Under the pieces are notes generated by a model, which worked only from the letters and a program-made list of their open reading frames with translations, did no database searches and had not been told where the DNA came from. DNA of 64,000 bases. Origin: Psettodes erumei (Eukaryota > Chordata > Actinopteri > Pleuronectiformes > Psettodidae). The stretch is taken from the NCBI GenBank assembly GCA_016785225.1, contig JAFBJZ010000952.1, forward strand, positions 6,794,501 to 6,858,500. Reading direction: 5' to 3'. The number at the start of each line of letters is the position of its first letter. The first letter of the stretch is position 1. Below, piece after piece: positions 12,271 through 23,059 of this stretch. Made by a program: the position numbers and the translations under genes.

Positions 12271-14006
12271 GGTCGACCTGGGGCCCTGGCGTTCTATCAT
12301 GTTGTGCTAAAGGGGGAGCATAATGGTTTTTAAATGGATGACTCGGTGCTGGCCCAGAGAGGGAGTCTGAGACAGAAGAGAATGGCCATGGCCTGCAGCG
12401 AAGCAGCTCTTAGATTAAGCTGTCCGTCTCACTGAAATGAGTGTGAGTTAACACCTCTTCCAGTCCCTGACGCCCCGGGACAGACAATAGCAGGCTTCCT
12501 CTCTCCCTTCCTCTTCTTTCCCTCGCTCCTGCTCTTTCACTCTCTCTTTTTTATTACTTTCTGTGTTTCTCTCCCCCAATCTACACCTCCGCTCAGATAT
12601 CCAGAAAGCCTCCGCCAGGAGATTGTTAGAGCTGTTTGGCATCGCTGGTTGACCGCGGTGCTCGCAAAGCCAACATAATGAGTTATTGCCAGTCTTAGTA
12701 AAAAATCCACAAAAATGCAGTCACTGTAGTTAAAGCGTTTGGGATTCAAGTGTAGTACTGCAGATGGCATAAATCACTGTTGATGGTTGAAAACCTTGTA
12801 ACTGCAATTTTGGTGATTTTGTGTTTCTAAGGATTACAGGGCTGCAGTACATGCAAAGCACAGGCTACAACCTCCTTTCAAGATAATTCAATCAACTTAA
12901 AATGAGGCGGTCATCAAGGAGAAAACAGAGCTGGTTAACTCTCAGAAGCATTTTGGGAGGAAAATGTTTTCCCACAACATCAGCAACTTGCTGTAATTTA
13001 TTATAAAATGGAAGCACAGTTAAACTACTCACTCTGATAACTAAATTCAGCACTTAATCTAATTTCGCCTCCCTCCCAAGAAGGGCTGATTTGTAATGTA
13101 TTGTAAGAAGTCTTGGTTAGATATGATCATATTTACACCTCGGATGACATCATCTCTCATAACACTTCCCCCTGTTTTGGCAGGAATCCGGCAATAACAT
13201 GGAGATATTCACAGAACACTTTCATGAACAGTGTTAAACTCCTCCTGTGTTTCTGATGCTGTGAGAACCATGTTTACAAAAAAAAATCATTTTGGTTCTC
13301 ATCTTCTTTTCGCCCTCTGTCCATTCCCATTGATAATTCTGAGTCTCTTGTTTCTTTCAACATCTTTTTTCACTTAGCCATACTTCTGTTGCTCCCTCAC
13401 CTGTCTATTTGTCTAAGACCAGAGGCAGTAGATGAGTAGAGGGGGAGATGGTGAAAGGGGGAAGAAAAGGGGGTGTATGGGACTCCTAGGGGAGTCTGTT
13501 GATGACTATCAACAGGCTGACTGTTATGACTATCTGTGATAAGGGTCTGGGAGTCGGGAGCCCCTGAAGGCTTCCAGCCCCAAACCAGACAGGATATCTT
13601 AAAAAAATAATACAGCCTGAGCCAGAGTCAGTCGTCCAGCGACCATTGAGGAGGAGGAGGAAGACAAGATGGATCAATTGTTCCTTTTTGACAGGTTGGA
13701 AGGCAAAGACCAAGAATTTTACCTTGAAGGGAAACAAAATGACCTGAGGCTAGTGGGACAACATGTATACTGATTTGAAATAAAAAGTGCCAAGGTCAAT
13801 GGTATAATCTGCACTGTTGTTATGTGCATATACATATACATATTGCACCTTACCAGGTGGCATATGATACTAAAGCTGATGAACTCAAAGACAAACTTTT
13901 GTGATATGATAATGAAATGATAGGTTGCTTCCTTCAGAAGCGCAAAGATAGTTGTCCCGCCATCTTAAAGTGCAAGAATATGCTCAGTCCCTCTTCCTTT
14001 TTGAGG

Positions 14007-14008
<2 letters not shown>

Positions 14009-14039
<31 letters not shown>
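14009..14039 (+). repeat. (TG)n microsatellite
   Basis: About 15 TG units. Confidence 0.96.
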
Positions 14040-14040
<1 letters not shown>

Positions 14041-14130
14041 CAGGACCTTTTCAGTGTGCACACATGTGAATGTATCACTAAGAAATGAAGGTGGCCTTTT
14101 TCTCCCTACAAGCCAGAGAGCTAAAGCTTA

Positions 14131-14150
14131 GCTAATGAATATGCATTAGC
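14131..14150. promoter_or_regulatory. Palindromic POU-factor site (MORE-like)
   Basis: GCTAATG and CATTAGC form 7-base inverted arms around AATATG. The inner ATGAATATGCAT (14135-14146) matches the palindromic Oct/Brn dimer element known as MORE. The flank is unique AT-rich sequence, suggesting an enhancer fragment. Confidence 0.45.
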
Positions 14151-15102
14151 CTGGAGTCTGGGGATAAAAAAAGGAGGGCGAGGAAAACATGAGAGCTACG
14201 GAGAGTGTGTAGCTTTTGGAGGGGTGCCCTTTGCACCCCGAATGGCTAGCCATAATATGAACTTTAAAAAGGAAAACGTTCGGCCTGGCACGCTGCCACA
14301 TAGCGTGTGCCTGTGCGCTCTAATCTCCTGCTTCTACAACTGTTCCAAAGAAATGGGGAGAAAAAAGAAACGAAGGCTTTGGTTGGAAACCACCAGGACG
14401 TCTCAGAACTGAACCTATTACGAAAACCTTCAGAGATTCTTTCACAATTTTGTCAGTGACTGATTCATGAACATTTTCACAATGCAAGTTTTTCAGCTAT
14501 ATAAACAATAATGCTTCTCAGGAGAAACTGAAAAAAACAGCCCCATGCTTTGAAAATAAAAAGTACTAATACCGACTGTAAATTCCTTTACTTCTACACT
14601 TTCACCATCCATTATCTTTAAACTCTGTTTTACTCAGAGTTTATTGAGCACAAGGTTAGACAAATTGGTGCAATGTGTTTTTAGGAAATAGTTCCTCCTG
14701 CCCCTGTGATGTTTTTAGTTGTGTTTGCTGAACAACAAGGTCTCCCTGCTCTCAAAGTGAACTCCATCATTTATCTCATCAATTTTCGTGGACCAACATG
14801 CTTACACTTACTTTTATTGTTTTGTTAAGGTGTAGTTACCAGAAACTACATGAAAACAATGTGGGGGGAAAAAAATCTTTCAACTTTGAACATCAGCTGG
14901 TGGTGTCCAATTCAAGCACATCATGTCCTTTCAATGTTCAAATGATTAACTTGTCCAAGTCTCTATTCCTTATTACATGCAAATGTAATGTGAGACTATC
15001 TGAAAGACTGGTCTCCTAAAAACGAAGAGTCAAGGAGTCAGTGAAATGAAAAGCAGGCCAGTATATTTCATCTCTGATTAGGCATATGAGAAAGAGCGAA
15101 AG

Positions 15103-15136
15103 CGAGAGGAGGAGGAGGAGAGAGAGAGAGAAAGAG
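15103..15136 (+). repeat. (GAG)n/(GA)n purine repeat
   Basis: GAGGAGGAGGAG followed by GA units, about 600 bases downstream of the prdm16 donor. Confidence 0.9.
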
Positions 15137-15724
15137 ATCAGGAGTTCTCTTTTTTTCCTAATGAGCTTACTGAAGCAACTTCAATATCCTCTAATGTCAT
15201 GTTGAAATGAAAATTAATAGTTCAATATGCAGCCACCGCACTAGGCTACGCTTCTTCCATTTCCATATCGGGTGGCGTGACCAAATGAGTGTGCTCGCTC
15301 GGACCGATGCCCAGAAAAGCTGATACCTACACTAATCAGCCAGATTTTTCCATCTGACATCGCTCGGCTGCTGGAATTCTGGAGTGTGTTTCGTACGTGT
15401 GTGTAGGTCTGTGCCTGTGGAGGAATCAAAGATGAGGTCCAATCATGCAGGGGGATGCAAAATGGGCCGGGCATCTTTGCTGATGAAGAGATAGATGCCT
15501 GTGAATAAGGAGTGGTGGCTGGAAATGTGAAAGCATGAATGAGGAGCCCCTCGCTCCTTCACTTACCCTCTTCTGTTGCCTCATTGCTTCTATAACTCTA
15601 TAATTTCATATATTATTGTACATTTGTGTTTGTGCACAAAAAAACAAAGAAGTGGGCAACAGTGATAGATAGATAGTCGTAGAGAAATAAAACTTTACAC
15701 AACCAAAAAAAAGTGGCTGGGTTG

Positions 15725-15733
15725 GTTCTTACC
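15725..15733 (-). other. prdm16: 5' splice site (donor) of the prdm16 exon
   Basis: The minus strand reads TGGGAG|GTAAGAAC, with the donor GT at 15732-15731. GAG|GTAAG is close to the consensus. The exon ends on a complete codon (Glu of FGWE), so the following intron is phase 0. This is where the PRDM16 and MECOM proteins pass from FGWE/YGWE into the next PR-domain exon. Reading through the donor adds about 40 non-homologous residues before a stop. Confidence 0.9.
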
Positions 15734-16214
15734 TCCCATCCAAAGGAGCCGTCTTTGCTCATGGCTCCATGATGCAGCGTGTTGTGCAGGCCAAACCTCT
15801 CGCCGGCACCAATGCGGGTCTTGGCCCACACGCCCAGGCCAGCACCAGGCACCGAAGACTCCCGCAGCTCTAGTTCGCTGGGAATGGGAATGTCATCAGG
15901 AATGTAGACAGGTGCCTCATACGGCGAGCCCTCCTTGGGTGTGGTGAAGTCCTGGTCGTTGCTGCTGCTGTTGCTGTTGTTGTGGAGGTGGAGGTGGTGG
16001 TGGTGGTGGTGGTGGGAGGCGTAGATGTGGGGGTGCAGCAAGTGGTGGTGGTTGTTGTTTGGATGGGAAGGAGTCGGTGAGGGCAGGGGGGACATGTTGA
16101 GGACAGCGTCCTCTGCATCGTCTTCTGGGCTGTCAGCACCGCCCCCACTGCCCGCCGCTAAACCCGGGAGGTCAGCCTCTGTGTCGTACATGCTGTCCAC
16201 TGGCTCACTGTCAT
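15733..16214 (-). CDS. prdm16: Internal coding exon of prdm16 (N-terminal region and start of PR domain)
   Basis: PRDM16 is a nuclear zinc-finger transcriptional regulator with an N-terminal PR (SET-like) domain linked to histone H3 methylation; it acts in brown fat, craniofacial, heart and neural development. The exon is 482 bases: two bases finishing a split codon, then 160 codons ending in FGWE. Residues 1-18 (DSEPVDSMYDTEADLPGL) match the human start DGDVVNNMYEPNRDL in spacing. Residues 30-44 (EDDAEDAVLNMSPLP) match EDEAEDSAMSPIP. Residues 92-100 (PKEGSPYEA), 102-111 (VYIPDDIPIP) and 117-130 (RESSVPGAGLGVWA) are family signatures leading into the PR domain. Residues 49-85 are a His/Asn/Ser-rich insertion, with seven His at 67-73, that I do not recall in the human protein. 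MECOM is the alternative, but the SMY and EDDAED segments fit PRDM16 better. The human comparison is from memory. Only this exon is present, so zinc fingers and the rest of the PR domain lie outside. Confidence 0.93.
15994..16014 (-). repeat. In-frame poly-histidine triplet run inside the prdm16 exon
   Basis: Seven consecutive His codons (exon residues 67-73) are written as a GTG/GGT triplet run on the plus strand. More His follow within HLHLH, then an Asn/Ser run coded by GTT/GCT triplets at about 15960-15980. It is a coding trinucleotide repeat and so prone to length change. Confidence 0.9.
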
Positions 16215-16250
16215 CTAGTGAAGAGACATACGGAGATGACTGTTAATACT
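16215..16250 (-). other. prdm16: 3' splice site: branch point, pyrimidine tract and AG acceptor of the prdm16 exon
   Basis: On the minus strand the exon is preceded by TCTCTTCACTAG, with the AG at 16216-16215. A branch-point match (TTAAC) puts the branch adenosine at 16243, 29 bases from the exon, a normal distance. Translation in the exon frame requires a split first codon whose last two bases (AT) open the exon. That equals the phase-1 junction expected after the short MRSKARARKLAK first coding exon of PRDM16, as I recall it from human. Confidence 0.85.
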
Positions 16251-16259
16251 GTAGGGAGT

Positions 16260-17990
16260 TGGAGGAGGTAGAACATAAAATACAAACTATGAGCTCCCTC
16301 AGAACTTGACTAAAATACTTAAAGTCATAACTCCAAATTCAGCCGGGCAATGGCTTGTCCACAGTCCACTTCCACCTCCAAACCACTAAACTGTTAGAAA
16401 ACCACACTGTGCAACGAGAGACTTGAGGTCCTCAGTAAAGAACACCTATCCAAGTGATGGCCTTCAGCTACAATATGTCTGCTTCACAGCTTTTCCATGG
16501 GCTATGTGAGAAGAGCCAGACAGACGAAGACAAGAAGCTTTAGATCGGCCAAGTCCTTGATGGGGAAAGAAAAAGTTCGCCGTTTTCTGCCAGGGCTCAT
16601 CTTACAAATAATGGTTCTGTCTATCTCTGACCTGGTTAACCTCATCACTTATCATTACTCCCATGTCTAGAGACTGACAACATGATTGTGCCTGTGTTCC
16701 AGGACTGAAGTACTCTAGCATGAGCGAAAAATTATAAAAAGCATGGCAAAAAAGTAGATGTATAGAAAATTTGGCTTTAAGTTTCACCCTATTTTTTCTG
16801 TTAGTAACAGTTGTGGACAGTGAAGGTCTGTAAATGTGCACCAAATACATCTCAGTGAGTGACATGTGGAGTGGACTGTGGGGTAGCTGCCTTTACTATA
16901 TGAATTTGAACATCAGTGCTCAAACAATACCTGGGTTTTCACACTGATACCAACACAATACTTTTTTCAATATCTTATTTTGGGGAATACAAACACAAAC
17001 AAATCCAAACATTTCTGTTTTTTCTCAAATTGTTGAAAAGAAGAAGCCGCACAAGAACTTTGCATCTTAATAAAAGAGCATGAAAATGTTAATATTAGGA
17101 TTTAAACCAAAAATTACCTTATCGAAGATAAGCTTATAGATATGACCAGACATCAGATACCGGTTTAATCACAGATATATACAGTACTACTGAAACATAT
17201 CTGTCAGTGCTGAAAAAAGCACATCAGTCTCGCCTGTACATATTTGTTAGGGTTGAGGTTAGTGTGTGTTTGCCTGAGCACATCTATGCGTGTCTCCTCC
17301 TTTTCATCTCTGGACAGATCCCGGTGTCTTTAGTCAAAGCACCACTGCAGTTTTACTATCTAAACACAGGGAATGGCAATCAGCGGGCTAACTAGGCCCA
17401 AAATTACAGCAGGAGTGGTTCCAATCAAGCGCTCTCCCTCTGCTAGCCTCCATCGAGCCTGCTGCCAAACCTGCCACTGAGCTGCAGCATGACATTTAAA
17501 ACAGTTACTTGTTAGTACACCGGAGTTTGTTCGGTCACAGTGAAGGTTCATGGGTTGAATTTTAATAAAATTTCATGTAAGAGACAAACTGCATATCATT
17601 AATAAGTAAAACAACCAATAATATGCTTTATATTTGTTTTGAGAATAAATTCATCTCCAAACTTTTTGCTGTGTTTGCCGATTAAAAAGAAGCGCACTAT
17701 ACGGATTGAGTGTAAACTGGCGAAAGACTGAATGAGCTAATCAAGAAACAACAAGAGCGCATTCATTGTACAATGCATCAGTTCTTTTTTTTTTTTTTTG
17801 CTCTTTGATAAATATTTGGGTTCCTGTTCAGTGACAGATGTGGACTGTGAAAGCTGTTAAATTAACTGACATGTAAGTTTTAAATGTGAAATGTGAAACT
17901 ATGAAAGCATGCGACAAGGGCATTTCAGCGCCTGGCAAACCTGCAGCCTGTCCGAGATCCGGGAAACTTATCATATAAAGCTGCAGCAGT
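16260..17990. other. Intronic sequence without a recognised feature
   Basis: AT-rich unique sequence with a T15 run near 17786. No gene or mobile element recognised. Confidence 0.5.
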
Positions 17991-17999
17991 AAAATCCAG

Positions 18000-18225
18000 C
18001 CTTTTATGACTGATTTTGCGTCATCCAGTGATTTCGACTGGAAAAGAACCCATTTTTTTTAATGATCACTGTTTCATAGGGGCTCAGACCAGGCATGCAA
18101 TTAAGCACTGGAACATGTTAGCCAGCAGTAGCTTCCACTTTTCACAGATCAATTAAAGTTTTATAACGCGGCTCTATCTGCTGCTCCCTCTGCACAATCA
18201 AAAGTGTTTTCAGGCTGTTAAACAC
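18000..18225. promoter_or_regulatory. Candidate conserved non-coding element
   Basis: Unique sequence with AATGATCACTG, GCAATTAAGC, GATCAATTAAAG and TTTTATAACG (caudal/HOX-like) words within 200 bases. Motif content only. Confidence 0.28.
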
Positions 18226-18959
18226 TTTTTTTCACTTACTTTCTCTCCTCGCTCCCCCCACTCTCATTGGCACTTGACCCATTGAGAGCAATTTTGACAA
18301 GCAGAAAAGACAGCCTCGGAAAATCTATTAAGTACCATTTAGCTTTAAGGGCCTCGGTGCAAAAAAAGAGAAAAGAAAATGCATAGATCCCTACGTCAAA
18401 TAATTGAGCAACAAAGACAAGGAGAGAAAAATAAATCCCTCTTAATTTTAATGAACAAAACACCTTTTGAGAGACACATGAAGCAGTAAAGTGAGGCAGA
18501 AATGGTGTGGCACTGTGAGCGTATTAAATCCGTCACAACTCTCAGTCATAACTTTGTTAATTCATAAAAAAAAAATTGCCTGGAGTCAGAACTGGGAAAA
18601 TTTTTTAGATTACTGGTCATGTGTGACAAGCTCTCCCCTCCCCTCTGTAAGATAAGTTGACCATGTTTGACCAGTGCTGAAAAAAAGTTGCAGATGAGAA
18701 AAGTAAGCAGGAAAATAATGAAAGGGGCCAGGAACAGGACGAAGAGGAGGGGGCGACGAGTCTAAAAACTGACGGCCGAGCTGCTTTTAAACAGCTGTAT
18801 GTTAGCTCTGGGTCTCAAAAGACCCAGAAGGAGATGTTAGGTCCGTCTCCCTCAGGGCTTCTTAAAAAACACCCAGGCCAGATAGTGCCTTCCTCTCCCT
18901 GGCTCCTTGTGTTGTTCTTTCTCTCTCTGTTCCTCTCGCCATCTCTTTCTCTTTTACGG

Positions 18960-19160
18960 GGAGCTATTTATCCTGATTACATCAGGGGTCAATCATTAAT
19001 TCGCACCTTGGGGGTCCCGGTGCTGGCTGCGGCTACAATGGGCTGCTTGTTCAGCGGCTGTTATTCCAGTGGAAAACTACGCGGCTCAGCCTGAGAGCCG
19101 GGCCCAGGCCACATGAAGGCATCCCATTTATTTGATAAATTGTAAATGCGTGCCATAAAC
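18960..19160. promoter_or_regulatory. Candidate conserved non-coding element with inverted repeat
   Basis: CCTGAT-TAC-ATCAGG forms a short palindrome at 18972-18986. Around it are CAATCATTAATTCG, AACAGCCG-type GC-rich sequence and TTATTTGATAAATTG. The mix of GC-rich and homeodomain-core sequence without repeats suggests a regulatory element. Confidence 0.32.
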
Positions 19161-19554
19161 GGAGCTCTTTCCTTTGTAGTGAGGCTTGCAATAACAAAGA
19201 TTTTAGGGCCACGTATGAGCACAGATGCAGGCTATCACACAAACACACATCTGTTTGCAACTGCAGGAGCTGTTACTGTACTCTAAACACATGTGCAAGA
19301 GATCAGATGGTGTTGTAGGTAAAGATGATATCTCCTAATTACTGCATGTCACAGTGGAATTACAAGATGTGACATAGATATGACATTTATAGACACTAAC
19401 CTCTCAAATGCACATTTCACAAAACAAAATATTTCAAAAGACAAGCACGTAAAGAAACATGGTGAGCCATTAAAGAGAAATGTGAATACACTTCTTTTAA
19501 GGGTCAAGATTAAAAAAAAAAAGAATACTACAAAATTAATGAAAAGCTGATAAC

Positions 19555-19690
19555 ATTGTAATCAGCGTTGCCATGGCGAAATAACTTGACATGGTGCTGA
19601 AAATCAGCGGTTTAATCGAAGGGTCTCACAAACGGCCAAATTGTTCTGTGGTTGTGTTTAATCAGAGCGCTGTAGACTTAAATGCAGTAA
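19555..19690. promoter_or_regulatory. Candidate enhancer: X-box-like site plus SOX and RUNX words
   Basis: GTTGCCATGGCGAA at 19567-19580 is near the RFX X-box GTTGCCATGGCAAC. ATTGTTCT (SOX-like, 19640-19647) overlaps CTGTGGTTG (RUNX TGTGGTT, 19647-19653). TTTAATCAG and TTTAATCGA flank them. Confidence 0.38.
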
Positions 19691-22600
19691 GATAGAGATC
19701 TGGAGTCATTTTCTGCCGTCTGCCTAGGCGCACACAAACACATGTGCCTTGTGGCATATGGACTGAGCAGCGTTGTCGACGACGTCTCGGCGGACAGAAA
19801 CAACACTGGCTGCATGCAAGAACTCTGAGAAGGAACCTATAAATAATGCATCAAATAAGGACCAGCTCATTTCTTGAGGAATAAGCCGCCATGCATTCAT
19901 TGAAAAAAAAAGGCGAGTCTTTGTACAGTTGTAGTTAAAGGTGCTGATTTTTTCCTTCATACGGGGATGCACACACTGTAAAGCAGTGCAAACCATGGGC
20001 TAGAGTGGATGCCAACAATAGCGTGAGTATTCAGAGCCAGGTGTATGCTTGAGAGCAAGCAGCACAGTGGAGTCATGGCTATGGCTATGATAACAACAAG
20101 AAAAAGAGCTGGAAATAGGATGTGTGTGCCAACGATGGCCATCATAAAGCACACACGTCCGAGCTCCCTCCCTGCCTTCCCTCTCCAACGCACACAGAGA
20201 CTGTATCTTTGTCTGGCCGTAAATTGAGCTGGTTCAATTCAAAAGGAAAGTCAGCCCCTGATGAAAAGACAGTATCCAGGGAAAAGGCAACACTATGCAA
20301 AACTCTGCACGGGCTCCAAATATGGGGAGAAAAGTCTGTCTCGTGAAAGGAGAAAAAAAAATCGCAGGCAGAGGGAGAATGTGTGGACCATGACAGATAT
20401 GAAAAATGGGTAGCCGGTTGAGCAATAAATGACCGAACATTTTGATGTGGGAGCTATGTGCATACATGTGCACACATGTGTGTGTAAGTCTTTTGGGGGG
20501 GGGGGGTCTGAAAACCCAAGCCTAATCTGCTGTTTGTGCCGCTATATTGTGTCAATATGGTCCCACTTAGCTGCATTATTGGGCCGCAGAGTGGTACTGC
20601 TACCTGTTTCTCTGTAGTAAGCAGGCCTTTGATGATTCTGTCTCCACACAAAAGAGCCTAAACACCCCGCGCTTTAAAAGGGGGGAGCAGAGGAGAGAGG
20701 CAGCTGTAAAACTCAAAACAAGTGCAAATTAAAGGTAGGGGGAGTGAGACTGAGAGGTGAAAAAGTGTACAGTGGTGTACATTTCCACGGTGGCACGGGG
20801 GGCACCTTATATTCAAAATGACGCGTAAATGGAAGCATGTGACGAGGCAGCCGAAGGAGGGTGTCGGCGCATGCGTTTGTGCGCGCGGTAGTTGCGAGGA
20901 AGTAATGAGCGAGCAATGGGGGCACAGTCAGCTACAATACCAGCAATCCTCTCCAAGCGAGAACGCCACACTGTTTCCCCTTGTAAAAGCACCAGGGAAC
21001 ATTTCCAAGCAACACTTAAAATTACAACACGGCTTCTTCAGAGTAGGGAAAGAAGGATCCCAGTGCCAGAAACAAAAGGAAGAAAGAAAGAAAAAGAGGG
21101 CAAATGGAAAATAAGGTCAAAATGAATGAAACAGAAAATGTAATATCTGCAGGCCTTGGTGCATCCATGTCAAATATACTGTTTAAATTTAGGTTTTTCA
21201 CCCCACAGGGTTTCACGTGTTCTCCTGCTCTACATGATAATTACACGATAACTATAACATGCTTTAAATGCAGCTAACGCCACATTAAAGTTCGTGCTTT
21301 TGTGAGTCACAGTGTATACTTTATACATCCTCGACAAAATGCGCAGTAAATGTTTGTGTTTTTTGGTTGCATGACATGAAAACAACATTAAAATGCTGTT
21401 TTCATTCATTATCCATGATTGTGCAGTTTTACAGAAGCTGAAATGAACACATACTGTTCCACACATATCTTTTTGCTCTGCCACATTCACAGCATGGTCT
21501 TCAGTGTGCGTGTGTGTGTGTGTATAGCCTATAAACACGTGTTTTTAAACCTGCTAGGGTGAGCTGTCCCTAGCCTGCTCTCTTCACCTTGTTTAGTTTA
21601 TTTCTCTTAGTGCACAGGATTTATTTTTTTTAAATCTTAACTGATTTCGGACGGGCAACCACACACAAAATGATAGAAGTGATTTTGAAAATTGTAATCA
21701 TTAGATGACTGAACCGAAATGTAGGATCACACACACTTGGGGCTTGCAAAATATATATATATATATTGCGGAGTGGAGATTCCAGGGACTTGGGATCTTG
21801 CAGAAACTTGAGGGATCAAACATATTGAAGCAAAATAAACACTGAGGTGAAGCCGTCCTCATTGCGCTTGTGTGTGCTCAGTTTTGCACCAAAAATCAAA
21901 ACATGGCTGATACACTTTTGAGGTGCGAGCTGGGCTGCAGGTGAGTTGGAAAAGTTTTGCTGTCAGCATCCTACATCGGGTTGGTGACGTTTCCCGGTGA
22001 GCTCATTCTAATTGATTATTGCAGGTTTCACGATTTCACCCAAAATCTGCCACATTGTCCTCGAGTGTGGTGTCTGCATTATTTCCTCTCTTGTACCCAA
22101 GAGTATCAAACTATAACTTGTGAACATTTTATCACATAAAAACAGCAGACAACAAAAATATAAAAATATCAGTGCAGCTCAATAAGGAACAGACTGAAGC
22201 TTTTATATGTGAGTGTGCAGTTTTGTGTTTGTGTGTTGCACCAATACAACATGGCAGATGTATTGATGTGTTATTTGTGCTGAGCAGCCGAGAGGCATTC
22301 TGTCCTCCAATAGCGTGGCTGTGTTTGTTTGTGTGCGTGATTGTGTGTGGGTAGAGGAAAGAGGGAGAGTGAAACAGAGATCAAGCCTCCAGGCAAAGAG
22401 AAGACAGCAGGCAACCTCTTGCAGCTGAGGTGTGTGTGCGTGTGTGTGGTGGCCCTGTGGTCCCAAGGGGGCCCCGGGCCCCAGGCTGCTGCAGACATTT
22501 ATTAACAGGGTAGATTAATAGCACGAGGAGAAAACATGCTCACAAACATGATAAATATTAATAATAATCAATATTGAGTTACATTTGCCAAATTGAGTTG

Positions 22601-22784
22601 CAAACATCCCCCAGGGGGGAGGGAAGGAGAGAAAAGGGTGAGGGTGTGTGTGGGGAGGCAAGACGATGGAGAGAACAGGAAGAACAGAGGCAGGAGATGC
22701 AGGGATTAGCAGGTAAAACTCAATCTGTTTATCTATATGTCTAGTTTTACAGTCACTGCTCAAATAACTTTTATTTCCCTTTTT

Positions 22785-22870
22785 GCAATCCTCATGAATA
22801 TGCAAAAAAATTGATGGGACGGTGGCACCACCGATGACATCACTGACCCGTGAAAACACTCGGAGCACAT
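22785..22870. promoter_or_regulatory. Candidate regulatory element with POU site
   Basis: ATGAATATGCAAA at 22794-22806 combines a MORE-like half with an octamer-like TATGCAAA. CGATGACATCAC, a CRE-like word, lies about 35 bases downstream. Confidence 0.33.
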
Positions 22871-22989
22871 TCACACAAACGAGGTGGTGCAAAGTTTAAA
22901 TGTCCACCACTGTAGTCAAATATTCTCCACCATGCAAAAGAATTAAAATATATCAGAATTATATTATTATTATAGAAATAGTGTATGTC

Positions 22990-23021
22990 CTCAATTTCCC
23001 TATGGGGATAAATAAAGTACC

Positions 23022-23052
<31 letters not shown>
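22990..23052 (+). mobile_element. 3' tail of a non-LTR retrotransposon or derived SINE (L2/CR1-type), 5'-truncated
   Basis: AATTTCCCTATGGGGATAAATAAAG followed by (TCTA)n is a degenerate copy of the short stem-loop and repeat tail typical of fish L2/CR1-clade LINEs and SINEs that share their tail. The hairpin TTTCCC/GGGGA is visible. No body is recognised upstream, so this is a very short insertion or an eroded remnant. Confidence 0.6.
23022..23052 (+). repeat. (TCTA)n tetranucleotide microsatellite
   Basis: About seven TCTA units forming the tail of the retroelement remnant. Confidence 0.95.
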
Positions 23053-23053
<1 letters not shown>

Positions 23054-23059
23054 GAAAAA

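Larger units (their letters stand above)
10000..13980. other. Intronic sequence, mostly without a recognised feature
   Basis: Unique sequence containing the C-tract at 11359 and the CA repeats at 12222, listed separately. The part at 10550-10760 is non-repetitive with AAGGTCC and AGATAA words, but no more than that can be said. Confidence 0.5.
1..15732 (-). other. prdm16: Intron downstream of the prdm16 exon (partial)
   Basis: This is the part of the following intron that lies in the window. I looked on the minus strand for the next PR-domain exon (a GSWLKYIR-like coding sequence) and saw none, so that exon should lie beyond position 1. Content is microsatellites, unique AT-rich sequence and candidate regulatory stretches listed separately. 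No other gene, tRNA-like fold or intact transposon was recognised. That the whole stretch is one intron is inferred from gene orientation and the known large size of PRDM16 introns. Confidence 0.7.

Noticed and set aside
18236..18260. Minus-strand GAGAGAAA|GTAAGTG considered as the donor of the first coding exon
   Set aside because: The preceding codons read SGGSEERK, unlike the expected RARKLAK, and no suitable ATG context is present.
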